Below are positions 27,595 to 36,320 of a stretch of 64,000 nt of DNA, one piece after another. Below the pieces are notes generated by a model. The model worked only from the letters and a program-made list of their open reading frames with translations. It was not told the DNA's origin and searched no databases. The first letter of the stretch is position 1, and each line of letters starts with the position of its first letter. The position numbers and the translations under genes were made by a program. The DNA is from a gamma proteobacterium symbiont of Ctena orbiculata. Its GTDB lineage: Bacteria > Pseudomonadota > Gammaproteobacteria > Chromatiales > Chromatiaceae. The DNA is taken from positions 124,001 through 188,000 of the forward strand of contig QBVD01000049.1 of the NCBI GenBank assembly GCA_003058525.1. Direction: 5' to 3'.

Positions 27595-29574
27595 ATGCAA
27601 ATTGATCGACTCATTCAACTGCTGCCTGTCGTATTGCTCCTCGTGCTTCAGGGGTGCACCACCGCACCCAAAATCACACCCTCCGAGCCCCTGGAGCTAC
27701 CGGCACATGTCAGGCTTCAGATCGACCTGATGTTGGAGAGCGGTGATTTTGCCGGTGCCGCGCAACAACTGGAATCCTTGGCTGATGAAAGCGTCTCACC
27801 CCAGCGTGAATGGCTGTTGCTGGAAGCGGCTGACTACTGGCTCAAGGCTGACGACAAGGCCAGGAGCCATATATTGGTTGAGCAGCTTGAATCCTTTGAT
27901 GGGGACCCGGACTTTGTCCTCAAATGGCGCATGCTGCGCACCGAGATCGCCGTATCCGAGGGGGATATCGAAACCGCACTCGACCTGATGGAGCCGGCGC
28001 CGGAGGAGGATGCGCCCCTTATTCTGCGTCAGCACTATCATAAAAATATGGCCGAGATTTTTCGTCTGTCGGGAAACCTGCTTGAAAGCGCGAGCGAACT
28101 CGATGTGCTCGACCTGCTGTTGGAGCAGGACGAAGAGGCCCGTCTGGCATCTCAGCAGCTGTTGGTGCAAACCCTGTCGAGCATGACCGACACTGCGCTC
28201 AGCATGCTGCAGCCTCAGCCTCCTGCCACGTTGATCGGGTGGATGGAACTGGCCAAGATCATCAAACTGCAGACAACCGATCCAACAGAACTGAGCGCTC
28301 ATTTGGCGGCATGGCGTGATCGCTTTCCCCAACATCCAGCATTGCAGTCCCTGCTCGCCGGATACCTGGAGCAACAGGGTTTGAGCAGTGAAGACCATAT
28401 AGCCATTCTGCTGCCCCGCAGCGGACCCTATGCCAAGGTGGCGGCGGCCGTTCGAGATGGTTTTATGGCGGCCTGGTATCAGCAGCCAGCACTGCAAAGA
28501 CCCAGTTTGCAGTTCTATGACAGCAGTGAGTTGAAAGATACCCTTCACATCTATCAGCAGGCCATTTTGCAAGGTGCGAAAATTATCGTCGGCCCCCTCA
28601 ACAAGGATGCTGTCAAGATGTTACTGAGTCTGGAGTATCTGGATTACCCCGTATTGGCGCTTAATCAAGTCGATGATCCGGAACTCAGCCACACCAACCT
28701 GTTTCAGTTCGGTCTTGCGCCCGAAGATGAGGCCCGACAGGCTGCTGAGCGTGCCTGGCTGGAAGGTCACAGGACAGCCCTTGTACTGACACCGGGCGGA
28801 CAATGGGGTGATCGCATCGCCAGGAGTTTCCGTGAGCGCTGGTCAGCCCTGGGCGGACAGGTGATGGAACAACAACAATACAATGCTAAAGAGAACGACT
28901 TTTCCGTTCCTATTCGAATGCTACTCAATATCAATGAGAGTGAAGCTCGAACCCATGCCCTGAAAAAGCTGCTGGGGCGTCAACTGGAATCCGAATCCCG
29001 CGCACGAAAGGACGCTGACTTTATCTTTCTCGCCGCTCGCCCGCAGAAAGCCAGACAGATACGCCCTCAACTCAGATTCTTTCATGCCGGCAACCTGCCG
29101 ATCCTATCCACATCCCATATCTACACCGGTGTGACTCAGACGGAACTCGATATGGATCTGGGTAAAATCAGTTTTGTCGATACGCCATGGTTATTTGATG
29201 AGGACCAGGGTGGGCCGCTATCCCGAAACAATCTGAAAAAACTCATGCCTGGTGTCAAGGGACGCTATGCCAGACTTTTTGCGATGGGCATAGACAGCTA
29301 CAACCTATTGACTCAACTACAACATCTACAGACTCAACCGGGGCGGATGTTCAGCGGTAAAAGTGGGACACTCTATCTGGATCAGGGAAACCGGCTTCAC
29401 AGACTTCTCGCATGGGCGGACATGGAAGGGGGCTTGGCGAAAATCAGCGGCTACGCCCCTCGCATGGACCGATACAACAGCGGCAGCCAAGCCACGCTTG
29501 ATTCTCCTCCAACTGATAATACACTGCCGCCGGTCACCGATTACAGCCTGTCCCCGCCAGGCAGTCAGCAATGA
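27595..29574 (+). CDS. lpoA: LpoA/LppC-family penicillin-binding protein activator
   Basis: An outer-membrane lipoprotein that activates the class A peptidoglycan synthase PBP1A across the periplasm. From the ATG at 27595 it has about 659 residues and starts MQIDRLIQLLPVVLLLVLQGC, with lipobox LQGC. An N-terminal TPR-like helical region is followed by a periplasmic-binding-protein-like LppC domain (HIAILLPRSGPYAKVAAAV, ILQGAKIIVGPLNKDAVK, MGIDSYNLLTQL). It overlaps yraN by 4 bp and heads the series lpoA-yraN-diaA-dolP. Confidence 0.93.
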   Translation: MQIDRLIQLLPVVLLLVLQGCTTAPKITPSEPLELPAHVRLQIDLMLESGDFAGAAQQLESLADESVSPQREWLLLEAADYWLKADDKARSHILVEQLESFDGDPDFVLKWRMLRTEIAVSEGDIETALDLMEPAPEEDAPLILRQHYHKNMAEIFRLSGNLLESASELDVLDLLLEQDEEARLASQQLLVQTLSSMTDTALSMLQPQPPATLIGWMELAKIIKLQTTDPTELSAHLAAWRDRFPQHPALQSLLAGYLEQQGLSSEDHIAILLPRSGPYAKVAAAVRDGFMAAWYQQPALQRPSLQFYDSSELKDTLHIYQQAILQGAKIIVGPLNKDAVKMLLSLEYLDYPVLALNQVDDPELSHTNLFQFGLAPEDEARQAAERAWLEGHRTALVLTPGGQWGDRIARSFRERWSALGGQVMEQQQYNAKENDFSVPIRMLLNINESEARTHALKKLLGRQLESESRARKDADFIFLAARPQKARQIRPQLRFFHAGNLPILSTSHIYTGVTQTELDMDLGKISFVDTPWLFDEDQGGPLSRNNLKKLMPGVKGRYARLFAMGIDSYNLLTQLQHLQTQPGRMFSGKSGTLYLDQGNRLHRLLAWADMEGGLAKISGYAPRMDRYNSGSQATLDSPPTDNTLPPVTDYSLSPPGSQQ

Positions 29575-29933
29575 TTGCCAAACATTTGGAATATGGACAG
29601 CAGGCGGAACAGCAGGCGCTTGATTTCCTGCAAAGTCGGGGACTTAGACTTCAGGAGCGTAACTTTCGCTGTAAAACAGGCGAGATCGACCTGGTAATGC
29701 GTGATGCCGGGACATTGGTCTTCGTGGAAGTCCGCTTTCGCCAATCTAACGATTTTGGTCGCGCATTGGAGACAGTGACAGCCAACAAACAGCGTAAATT
29801 ACTCGCCACTGCGAACCGTTATCTTCAGATGAAGCGCATAGACAGCGCCTGCCGCTTTGACATTGTCGCGCTCAACGGTTCGGGATCCACATCTATGGAA
29901 TGGATCAAAAATGCGATTCAGATAGCCTGGTAG
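29571..29933 (+). CDS. yraN: YraN family nuclease-fold protein (UPF0102)
   Basis: A 120-residue member of the UPF0102 family with an endonuclease-like fold: LEYGQQAEQQALDFLQSRGL, RNFRCKTGEIDLVMRD (GEIDL motif) and LVFVEVRFRQSNDFG (the VEVR/K pair resembling a PD-(D/E)XK site), then CRFDIVAL. The cellular role is not established. It is translationally coupled to lpoA by a 4-bp overlap. Confidence 0.93.
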   Translation: MIAKHLEYGQQAEQQALDFLQSRGLRLQERNFRCKTGEIDLVMRDAGTLVFVEVRFRQSNDFGRALETVTANKQRKLLATANRYLQMKRIDSACRFDIVALNGSGSTSMEWIKNAIQIAW

Positions 29934-29956
29934 CCATATAAGGTGCAGCCAAATAG

Positions 29957-30544
<588 letters not shown>

Positions 30545-30590
30545 TGTACAACAAACCACATGTTCAGCTTTTCACACACAGAGGAAGGTC

Positions 30591-31172
30591 ATGTATAAAA
30601 ATTTCGTTTCACTGCTCACTATCTGCATCACCGTACTGATTCTGCAGGGCTGTGCCGCAGCCGTTGTGGGAGGGGCCGCCGCCACTGCAGCGGTCGCCCA
30701 TGACAGACGCACCACGGGGACCATTGTCGAGGACCAAAGTATCGAGCTTAAGATCTACGATCTGATGTCCAAGGATTCGAGATTCAAACAGCAGAGCAGC
30801 ATCCATGTCACCAGCTATAACCTGGTTGTACTCCTGACAGGCCAGGCAGCAGATCAAGCGCTTCGAAGCAAAGCCGAACAGATGGCATCGAGTGTCGATC
30901 GGGTTCGCCGGGTAGTAAACGAAATAGAGATCGGCAGCACATCGACCCTGGTCGAGAACAGCCGAGACGCCGCCCTGACCACTGAGGTTAAAGTCAGGCT
31001 TGCAAAGGTCCAGATTCCAGGTTTCGATCCACTCAGAGTCAAAGTGGTCACGGAACGGGGAGCGGTGTTTCTGCTGGGTCTGATCACCAAAAAAGAGGCG
31101 GATGCGGTCACGGACGTGGTTCGTCATATCAGCGGCGTTCGTCGCGTGGTGCGTGTTTTCGAGTATATCTGA
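30591..31172 (+). CDS. dolP: BON-domain lipoprotein DolP (YraP)
   Basis: An outer-membrane lipoprotein of about 193 residues with two BON domains, which in E. coli supports envelope integrity at the division site. The signal peptide MYKNFVSLLTICITVLILQG is followed by the lipobox Cys and a small Gly/Ala segment. The two BON units are around IELKIYDLMSKDSRFKQQSS and EVKVRLAKVQIPGFDPLRVK. The ATG at 30591 is chosen because AGGAAGG precedes it and the signal peptide begins there. Confidence 0.92.
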   Translation: MYKNFVSLLTICITVLILQGCAAAVVGGAAATAAVAHDRRTTGTIVEDQSIELKIYDLMSKDSRFKQQSSIHVTSYNLVVLLTGQAADQALRSKAEQMASSVDRVRRVVNEIEIGSTSTLVENSRDAALTTEVKVRLAKVQIPGFDPLRVKVVTERGAVFLLGLITKKEADAVTDVVRHISGVRRVVRVFEYI

Positions 31173-31175
31173 CCC

Positions 31176-32573
31176 TTGAAACCCCATCTCGACAACAGCC
31201 TGATAAGGCAATTAAAGGCGATCGTCGGTGATAACGGGATTTTCACCGACCCCGGCGACTGCCTGCCTTATGGCTATGACAACAGCCGTCTTCAGGCGAC
31301 TCCGGAAGCGGTGCTGTTTGCCGTGGAACATGATCAGGTTGCCGCCATCACAAAGCTATGCCATCAACAGCGGATTCCGCTGATCCCAAGGGGTAAGGGA
31401 ACCGGTACAACCGGAGCCACTGTGCCCCAGCTGGGTGGCGTTGTCCTCTCTCTCGAGCGCATGAACCGCATCCTTGAGTTGGACGTGGACAACAGGCTGG
31501 TAAGGGTTGAGCCCGGCGTAACCAACAGGCAGTTACAGGAGCACGTCGGTGCAGAGGGCTTTTTCTGGCCACCCGATCCGACCAGTGCGGCCGTCTGTAC
31601 CGTCGGCGGCAATCTGGCGTATAACTCTGCCGGGCCTCGGGCAGTAAAGTACGGCACGCCGAGGGAAAATACCCTTGGCCTGAAGGCTGTGACCGGCAGT
31701 GGAGATACAATCACTACCGGAGTCAGAACCACCAAAGGGGTGGTCGGCTATGACCTTACCCGCCTGTTGATCGGTTCGGAAGGCACACTGGCAATCATTA
31801 CCGAGGCGATTCTCAAACTGACACCAAAACCACAGACCAAATCCACCCTGCAGGCCAGCTACAGGGATATTTACAGTGCAGCGAATGCAGTCTCTTCGAT
31901 CATGCGTCAACCGGTGACGCCCTGCGCATTGGAATTTATGGATGGAGCCGCACTGGCGATGGTCAGGGAGTTCTCGGATCTGCATCTCGACAGCCGGGTC
32001 GGCGCACTATTGATGATTGAGGTCGACGGTGCGGAACACAATATCAAACAGGAAGCCGCCAAACTGGCCAAAGCGGCAAGTGTGGAGGGCCTGCTGGAAA
32101 TTCATACCGCAGAAACCCAACAGGAGATAGCACGTCTATGGAAGACCCGCAAGGCCCTATCACCCGCACTGCGTAATATCGCCCCCAAAAAGATCAATGA
32201 AGATGTGGTTGTACCCGTCTCTCGTATTCCGGAGCTTGTCGAGTCGCTGCAGAATCTCTCAGAAGAGAGTGGAATCACCATTGTCAACTTCGGTCATGCC
32301 GGGAACGGGAATATCCACGTCAATCTGCTGTTGGATCCGGATGATCCGCAACAACTCACGGCGGGCGAACACTGCCTCAAATCCCTTTTCGATCTGGTCC
32401 TGAACTTGGGCGGAACGCTGTCCGGTGAGCATGGCATCGGGATTGTGAAACGGCAGTTTGTGGATCGGGAGATCGACTCCGCCTCGCTAGATCTGATGCG
32501 TGCCATCAAACGTCAATTCGATCCACATCAGATACTCAGCCCCGGTGTAGGTTTCCCTGTTTCTGAAACATAG
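31176..32573 (+). CDS. FAD-binding oxidase, GlcD/D-2-hydroxyacid dehydrogenase family
   Basis: A 465-residue flavoprotein of the GlcD/D-lactate dehydrogenase family. The FAD_binding_4 domain contains IPLIPRGKGTGTTGATVPQ, RVEPGVTNRQLQ, FWPPDPTSAAVCTVGGNLAY and LLIGSEGTLAIITEAI. The oxidase C-terminal domain contains NFGHAGNGNIHVNLL and LSGEHGIGIVKRQFVD. Partner subunits GlcE/GlcF are absent here, so glycolate is only one candidate substrate. A GlcD is of interest next to RuBisCO because oxygenation produces glycolate. The start is a TTG, 3 bp after dolP. Confidence 0.88.
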   Translation: MKPHLDNSLIRQLKAIVGDNGIFTDPGDCLPYGYDNSRLQATPEAVLFAVEHDQVAAITKLCHQQRIPLIPRGKGTGTTGATVPQLGGVVLSLERMNRILELDVDNRLVRVEPGVTNRQLQEHVGAEGFFWPPDPTSAAVCTVGGNLAYNSAGPRAVKYGTPRENTLGLKAVTGSGDTITTGVRTTKGVVGYDLTRLLIGSEGTLAIITEAILKLTPKPQTKSTLQASYRDIYSAANAVSSIMRQPVTPCALEFMDGAALAMVREFSDLHLDSRVGALLMIEVDGAEHNIKQEAAKLAKAASVEGLLEIHTAETQQEIARLWKTRKALSPALRNIAPKKINEDVVVPVSRIPELVESLQNLSEESGITIVNFGHAGNGNIHVNLLLDPDDPQQLTAGEHCLKSLFDLVLNLGGTLSGEHGIGIVKRQFVDREIDSASLDLMRAIKRQFDPHQILSPGVGFPVSET

Positions 32574-32690
32574 CGGGTTTACCAAAACCAACTATATTCG
32601 CCCAATCCCCTGTAGGGTGCGGCAAGCTAGCGCCTTTCTGATTACCCGCAATACTCAGCCACCGATCGGGTGATTGTGAATTTTAGAAGC

Positions 32691-32928
32691 AAGCCGCAAA
32701 TGCTCGCAAATAGACGCATATGATGAATAGTCCGCAAATGGATGCGAATAAGTGCCATTTTAGCGGTTTAAACTAAAAGTTACGGTGAGACAATCCCCAC
32801 TAGTGTCGTATTGCACAAGCTGTAGGATAGTGTCCATCCAATCTACCCTAGTGGTGAGCTAATAAACAGATTTGCGTTTATTCGCGTTCATTTGCGAATT
32901 TATAACTATTTGCGAGCATTTGCGGCTT
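32691..32928. mobile_element. MITE-like element of the CGCAAATG family, with perfect 23-bp ends
   Basis: Ends 32691-32713 and 32906-32928 are perfect inverted repeats (starting AAGCCGCAAATGCTCGCAAA). Inner sub-repeats of the type CGCAAATGGATGCGAATAA and TTGCGTTTATTCGCGTTCA are also inverted. No open frame. Related elements lie at 55141-55382 and 58951-59120. Together with a partial GGTGCGGCAAGC unit near 32609, it accounts for most of the gene-free stretch 32574-33070. Confidence 0.8.
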
Positions 32929-33070
32929 ACATTCATAACGCCTTCTGTGAGGGTGAAGCAGGCTAAAGCAGACGGCTGAGAATGGCGGGTAATCAGGGAA
33001 GGTTTTACGGATAGCGTTAGATGCTTCGGCATTACATCCGGATTGTAACCACGCTTTATCGTTAAAGAGT

Positions 33071-33105
33071 AAAAAAAAACACTCTCCGCGTGTCACGGAG
33101 AGTGC
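33071..33105 (-). terminator. Intrinsic terminator of the C25 protease gene
   Basis: On the minus strand a 9-bp stem CACTCTCCG / CGGAGAGTG (33096-33104 and 33080-33088) is followed by nine T residues. It lies 35-70 bp after the stop codon of the minus-strand protease gene. Confidence 0.92.
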
Positions 33106-33138
33106 TACCCAAAGTGAAGGCCGAGTTATTTTTTTGGT

Positions 33139-35286
33139 CTATTTAACAACCTGTACTGTATCGAAAACAGCGTTGCCATATTCATCTTCGACCGAGTAGA
33201 AGAGCTCTCCCTCAGTCAACGCGATGTAAGGAAGCGACACATATCCGTTGTGGTCGGTATAGCCGTTTACCCATGTCTCACCCGGCTGGTTCGGCCGATC
33301 TTTTGATCCGGGTTTCCATAGTCCGACCAAGGCGTTACTGACCGGATTGCCCTTTATGTCGAAGACTTGTATCGGCAGTTCGCAGAGCTTGCAAATCTCG
33401 ATCAATTCAGGAATCTTCAATTCAAACCGATAGGGGTTCTTGGTACGAATCTTCATGTCGGGATCACCCAGCAGAAGATACATCCAAGCGTTATCCGATC
33501 CACTTAAAGCCGCCATTTGCGCCTCTCCCCGTTCGATGGCATGGGATTGGGTCAACAATCCCTCATCATAGACGGCCTTGAACATCCACTCATCCAGAAC
33601 ATGGTTTTGAGAAGTGTACGAGGTTCGAGTGGCGCCGTAATAGGAGGAGGCACCGGCATTGGCCAATTCCATCCACTCCTCAGCGACGGCATCACTGGTA
33701 TCCAGCTTGGAATTGGTACAGGCGAATGACCACACCACAGGTGAGCGAGACAAGGGATTCGACAAAGTGTTGACATCACCGCCATTAAAATACTGACTGG
33801 TCTGATTCCAACTGGTAGCGGTGGCATCTTTACTGCCATGGCCACGATAAGCCATCAGACCCACTCCATTGTCGACACGGTTCGCCACATCCGAATCGGT
33901 CACACCCGCCTGGGAACCGTAGAATGTTTCAAAGATGGGTGCATCCGAATAGGCGAATGTCCTTACCGCTTCATGGGCACCCTCGTATTTTCCGGGTGCA
34001 TTCTCTTTGTGCGCCCACAGGCCGACACGGTCAAAACAGCAGAACAGACTGGGAGAGTCTTCATAGGTGAGGATTTTATTCACCTGATTGGCCAGATCCG
34101 TTTCGCTGTCTATCGACAACCTGCCCAAATAGATCTCTTCATTCAGATCATCGCCATCAGTGGAGGCATACAGATCATCGGTCTGATCGCCCCCGGGCGA
34201 TGTGCAGTGGGGTATCGTATCGGTATCGCCCACCAGCAATGTATAGGCATCACGCCAACCCGGTATGGCCGCCTCCCAGGAATTGATGGCGTTGCGGATA
34301 TCATTGCAGGTTGAGGCACCGATATCATCCGCGACATTCATTTCCGTCACTTTAAAGCCTCGGGCCTTTTTCTGATCCACCAGCGGCTTCAACTCGTCGG
34401 CATAGGAACTGTCCGGATAAATGAAGAGAAAATCAGCAGTATAAAACCGGAAATTCGGAACGAATATTTCTTCAAGGTATTGCCAATTGAGAAAGGTTTT
34501 CGATGCCATCAGGTCCCTCTCCTGGGTGATGGGTTCGAACTCTTCCACGCGGCCATCATGTTCCACTCTATAAGTGATACGACTTGCCACCTGCAACTCC
34601 CGGGTGGCGGGGTTCCACTGTACCGGCCAGGCCTCACCCTGAATAGCGGGTATGCCTCTCAATGCTCTGCCGATCCGATAGCTTTCCTGGGCAAAACCCG
34701 CAGGCCATGCGTTGCTGAGTGCATAGACCTTTTCATCCATGATGAACTGTTCAGGAGTTCCTGTCTCCTTTTCCCCATCAAGTTCAGGAACCGGTTGTGG
34801 CCATACCAGGATATCATCAAATCGATGTACATCCCGTGGTTTGCCAACCATTCGAACCTCCCCTTCGCGATAGGGTACAGCCAGACTGAAACGGTAGGAA
34901 GGCAGATCAGGGGAACCCAACTGATTATGGCTGCCAATACCCGGAATTTCGATCTTCTGATACGCCTTGCCATCAGGCCCCTGTTTGGTGATCATCCAGA
35001 ATCCGGGAATGGTGAGATCAAAAACCGTTTGCCCGGTATTCGACTCTCGTTCATCGGTACGTATCTGTGCTGACGCGCCAGGCTTCTGACTCTCATCCAA
35101 AGCGATCCAGCGGCGTTCCTCCGTCTGACGTTTCTGTTCAACCGATGCCAATTGTGCAATCGGTTTAATCAGTGAAACATCCGCCACCCTTGTAAGTTCG
35201 GCAGAAACCTGATTGGAAAAAAGGCCTACCGCTAATCCTATAGCGATATTCAAACTCATCTGTTGCATCTCCTTACTCCTTATCAT
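33139..35286 (-). CDS. Secreted gingipain-like cysteine protease (peptidase C25)
   Basis: A 715-residue exported protein. The signal peptide (SLNIAIGLAVGLFSNQVSA) is followed by an N-terminal propeptide-like beta region (LPSYRFSLAVPYREGEVRM). The C25 domain begins with LFIYPDSSYADELKPLVDQK and YTLLVGDTDTIPH. Catalytic His is in GLMAYRGHGSKD and Cys in VVWSFACTNSKLD. A small Ig-like C-terminal domain follows (IQVFDIKGNPVSNALVGLW, HNGYVSLPYIAL). Gingipains are best known from Bacteroidetes, and related C25 enzymes are scattered in other phyla. No Por secretion-type C-terminal domain is evident, so export is at least to the periplasm. A TGTGA-N5-TCACA site lies 59-73 bp upstream of the start. 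Confidence 0.88.
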   Translation of the reverse strand: MIRSKEMQQMSLNIAIGLAVGLFSNQVSAELTRVADVSLIKPIAQLASVEQKRQTEERRWIALDESQKPGASAQIRTDERESNTGQTVFDLTIPGFWMITKQGPDGKAYQKIEIPGIGSHNQLGSPDLPSYRFSLAVPYREGEVRMVGKPRDVHRFDDILVWPQPVPELDGEKETGTPEQFIMDEKVYALSNAWPAGFAQESYRIGRALRGIPAIQGEAWPVQWNPATRELQVASRITYRVEHDGRVEEFEPITQERDLMASKTFLNWQYLEEIFVPNFRFYTADFLFIYPDSSYADELKPLVDQKKARGFKVTEMNVADDIGASTCNDIRNAINSWEAAIPGWRDAYTLLVGDTDTIPHCTSPGGDQTDDLYASTDGDDLNEEIYLGRLSIDSETDLANQVNKILTYEDSPSLFCCFDRVGLWAHKENAPGKYEGAHEAVRTFAYSDAPIFETFYGSQAGVTDSDVANRVDNGVGLMAYRGHGSKDATATSWNQTSQYFNGGDVNTLSNPLSRSPVVWSFACTNSKLDTSDAVAEEWMELANAGASSYYGATRTSYTSQNHVLDEWMFKAVYDEGLLTQSHAIERGEAQMAALSGSDNAWMYLLLGDPDMKIRTKNPYRFELKIPELIEICKLCELPIQVFDIKGNPVSNALVGLWKPGSKDRPNQPGETWVNGYTDHNGYVSLPYIALTEGELFYSVEDEYGNAVFDTVQVVK

Positions 35287-35344
35287 TTATTGTTGAGAAT
35301 AAGCACTCAACTCCGATAGGTTAAGGATCGCTCATCACATTAGC

Positions 35345-35359
35345 TGTGAAATATTCACA
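35345..35359. promoter_or_regulatory. Crp/Fnr-like inverted site upstream of the C25 protease
   Basis: TGTGA-AATAT-TCACA: a perfect 5-bp inverted repeat with a 5-nt spacer. It is one base shorter than the classical CRP site (TGTGA-N6-TCACA). It lies between the protease start and the end of the Crp-like regulator gene. A similar site occurs at 40824-40838. Confidence 0.5.
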
Positions 35360-35445
35360 CCCATGCTGTGACCTATTTATCCAAACAGGGAAGACCGTTA
35401 TTAGTGCCAGTGATTGGAGTCAAAGAGTAAAGACAGGAGTACGCC

Positions 35446-36090
35446 TCAGTAGCGTGCGGGCAGCTGCTTATTGATGGTGAACTGATTGGAACCGGTGGTG
35501 ATATATCCACCTTTCACCAGATCCTTGAAGATGCGGCAGACCATTTCCCGTGAAGCGCCAATCCGGTTTGCCAGTTCCTGTTGGGTGACATGACCTTCGA
35601 TAACCAATATACCATCCCGTTCTGTTGCCAGGCTCAAAAGGGTTTTGCTTAGCCGTCCATAGACATCCGATAACGCCAGGCTCTTGACCTCATTGGTCAA
35701 TGTCCTCACCCTGTGCACCATATCCTTCAACAGATGAATGGCGATATCCGGATTGCTCTTCATGACTTGGTGGAATGCTTGTTTGGACATAATCGCCATG
35801 GTTGACTTGACCATGGTCATGATTGAAGCTGATCGTTTGTAATCATCTATCAGGGAGAGTTCCCCGAAATACTCGCCGGCTTCCTGATAGTTGATGATCG
35901 CCTCTTTGCCGTTTTCGTCATTGAGATAAACTTTCACTCTACCACTCAGAATGACGTAGAGTGAATCACTATTATCCCCTTCAGAAAGAATAATGGTATT
36001 TCTTGGGTAGGTCCGGCGAACCATGCGCTGTTCTATCAATGCCAGATCGCTTGGAGCCATACCTTCAAAAATGGAGACGTTCTCAATCAT
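35446..36090 (-). CDS. Crp/Fnr-family transcriptional regulator
   Basis: A 214-residue regulator with an N-terminal cyclic-nucleotide-binding beta-barrel (NTIILSEGDNSDSLYVILSG, EYFGELSLIDDYKRSASI) and a C-terminal winged HTH (VTQQELANRIGASREMVCRI, then FKDLVKGGYI). The cysteine set that binds an Fe-S cluster in FNR is missing; only one Cys is present, in the HTH. The GELSL loop, with Ser-Ala-Ser instead of Arg-Thr-Ala, is not a perfect cAMP pocket. It is divergent from a class III cyclase gene, which suggests a local cyclic-nucleotide circuit. Confidence 0.92.
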   Translation of the reverse strand: MIENVSIFEGMAPSDLALIEQRMVRRTYPRNTIILSEGDNSDSLYVILSGRVKVYLNDENGKEAIINYQEAGEYFGELSLIDDYKRSASIMTMVKSTMAIMSKQAFHQVMKSNPDIAIHLLKDMVHRVRTLTNEVKSLALSDVYGRLSKTLLSLATERDGILVIEGHVTQQELANRIGASREMVCRIFKDLVKGGYITTGSNQFTINKQLPARY

Positions 36091-36320
36091 AATCGTATTA
36101 TATACTCTCTATTCTGAAACAGTTGCAGGCACAAACGCTCAATAAACACCCTACTACAATATATTGTGCAATCGCTCTTTATCCTTACATGACAATCGCA
36201 AAGCACATCGAGAAACACCTTATAAGACTTTAACAGAAAAAATGCCACATACCAGTTCGAAATCGACGCGAAGCTCCTCCAAACTGGTGATGACGGTCTC
36301 ATCAAACCAGGGAAAACCAA

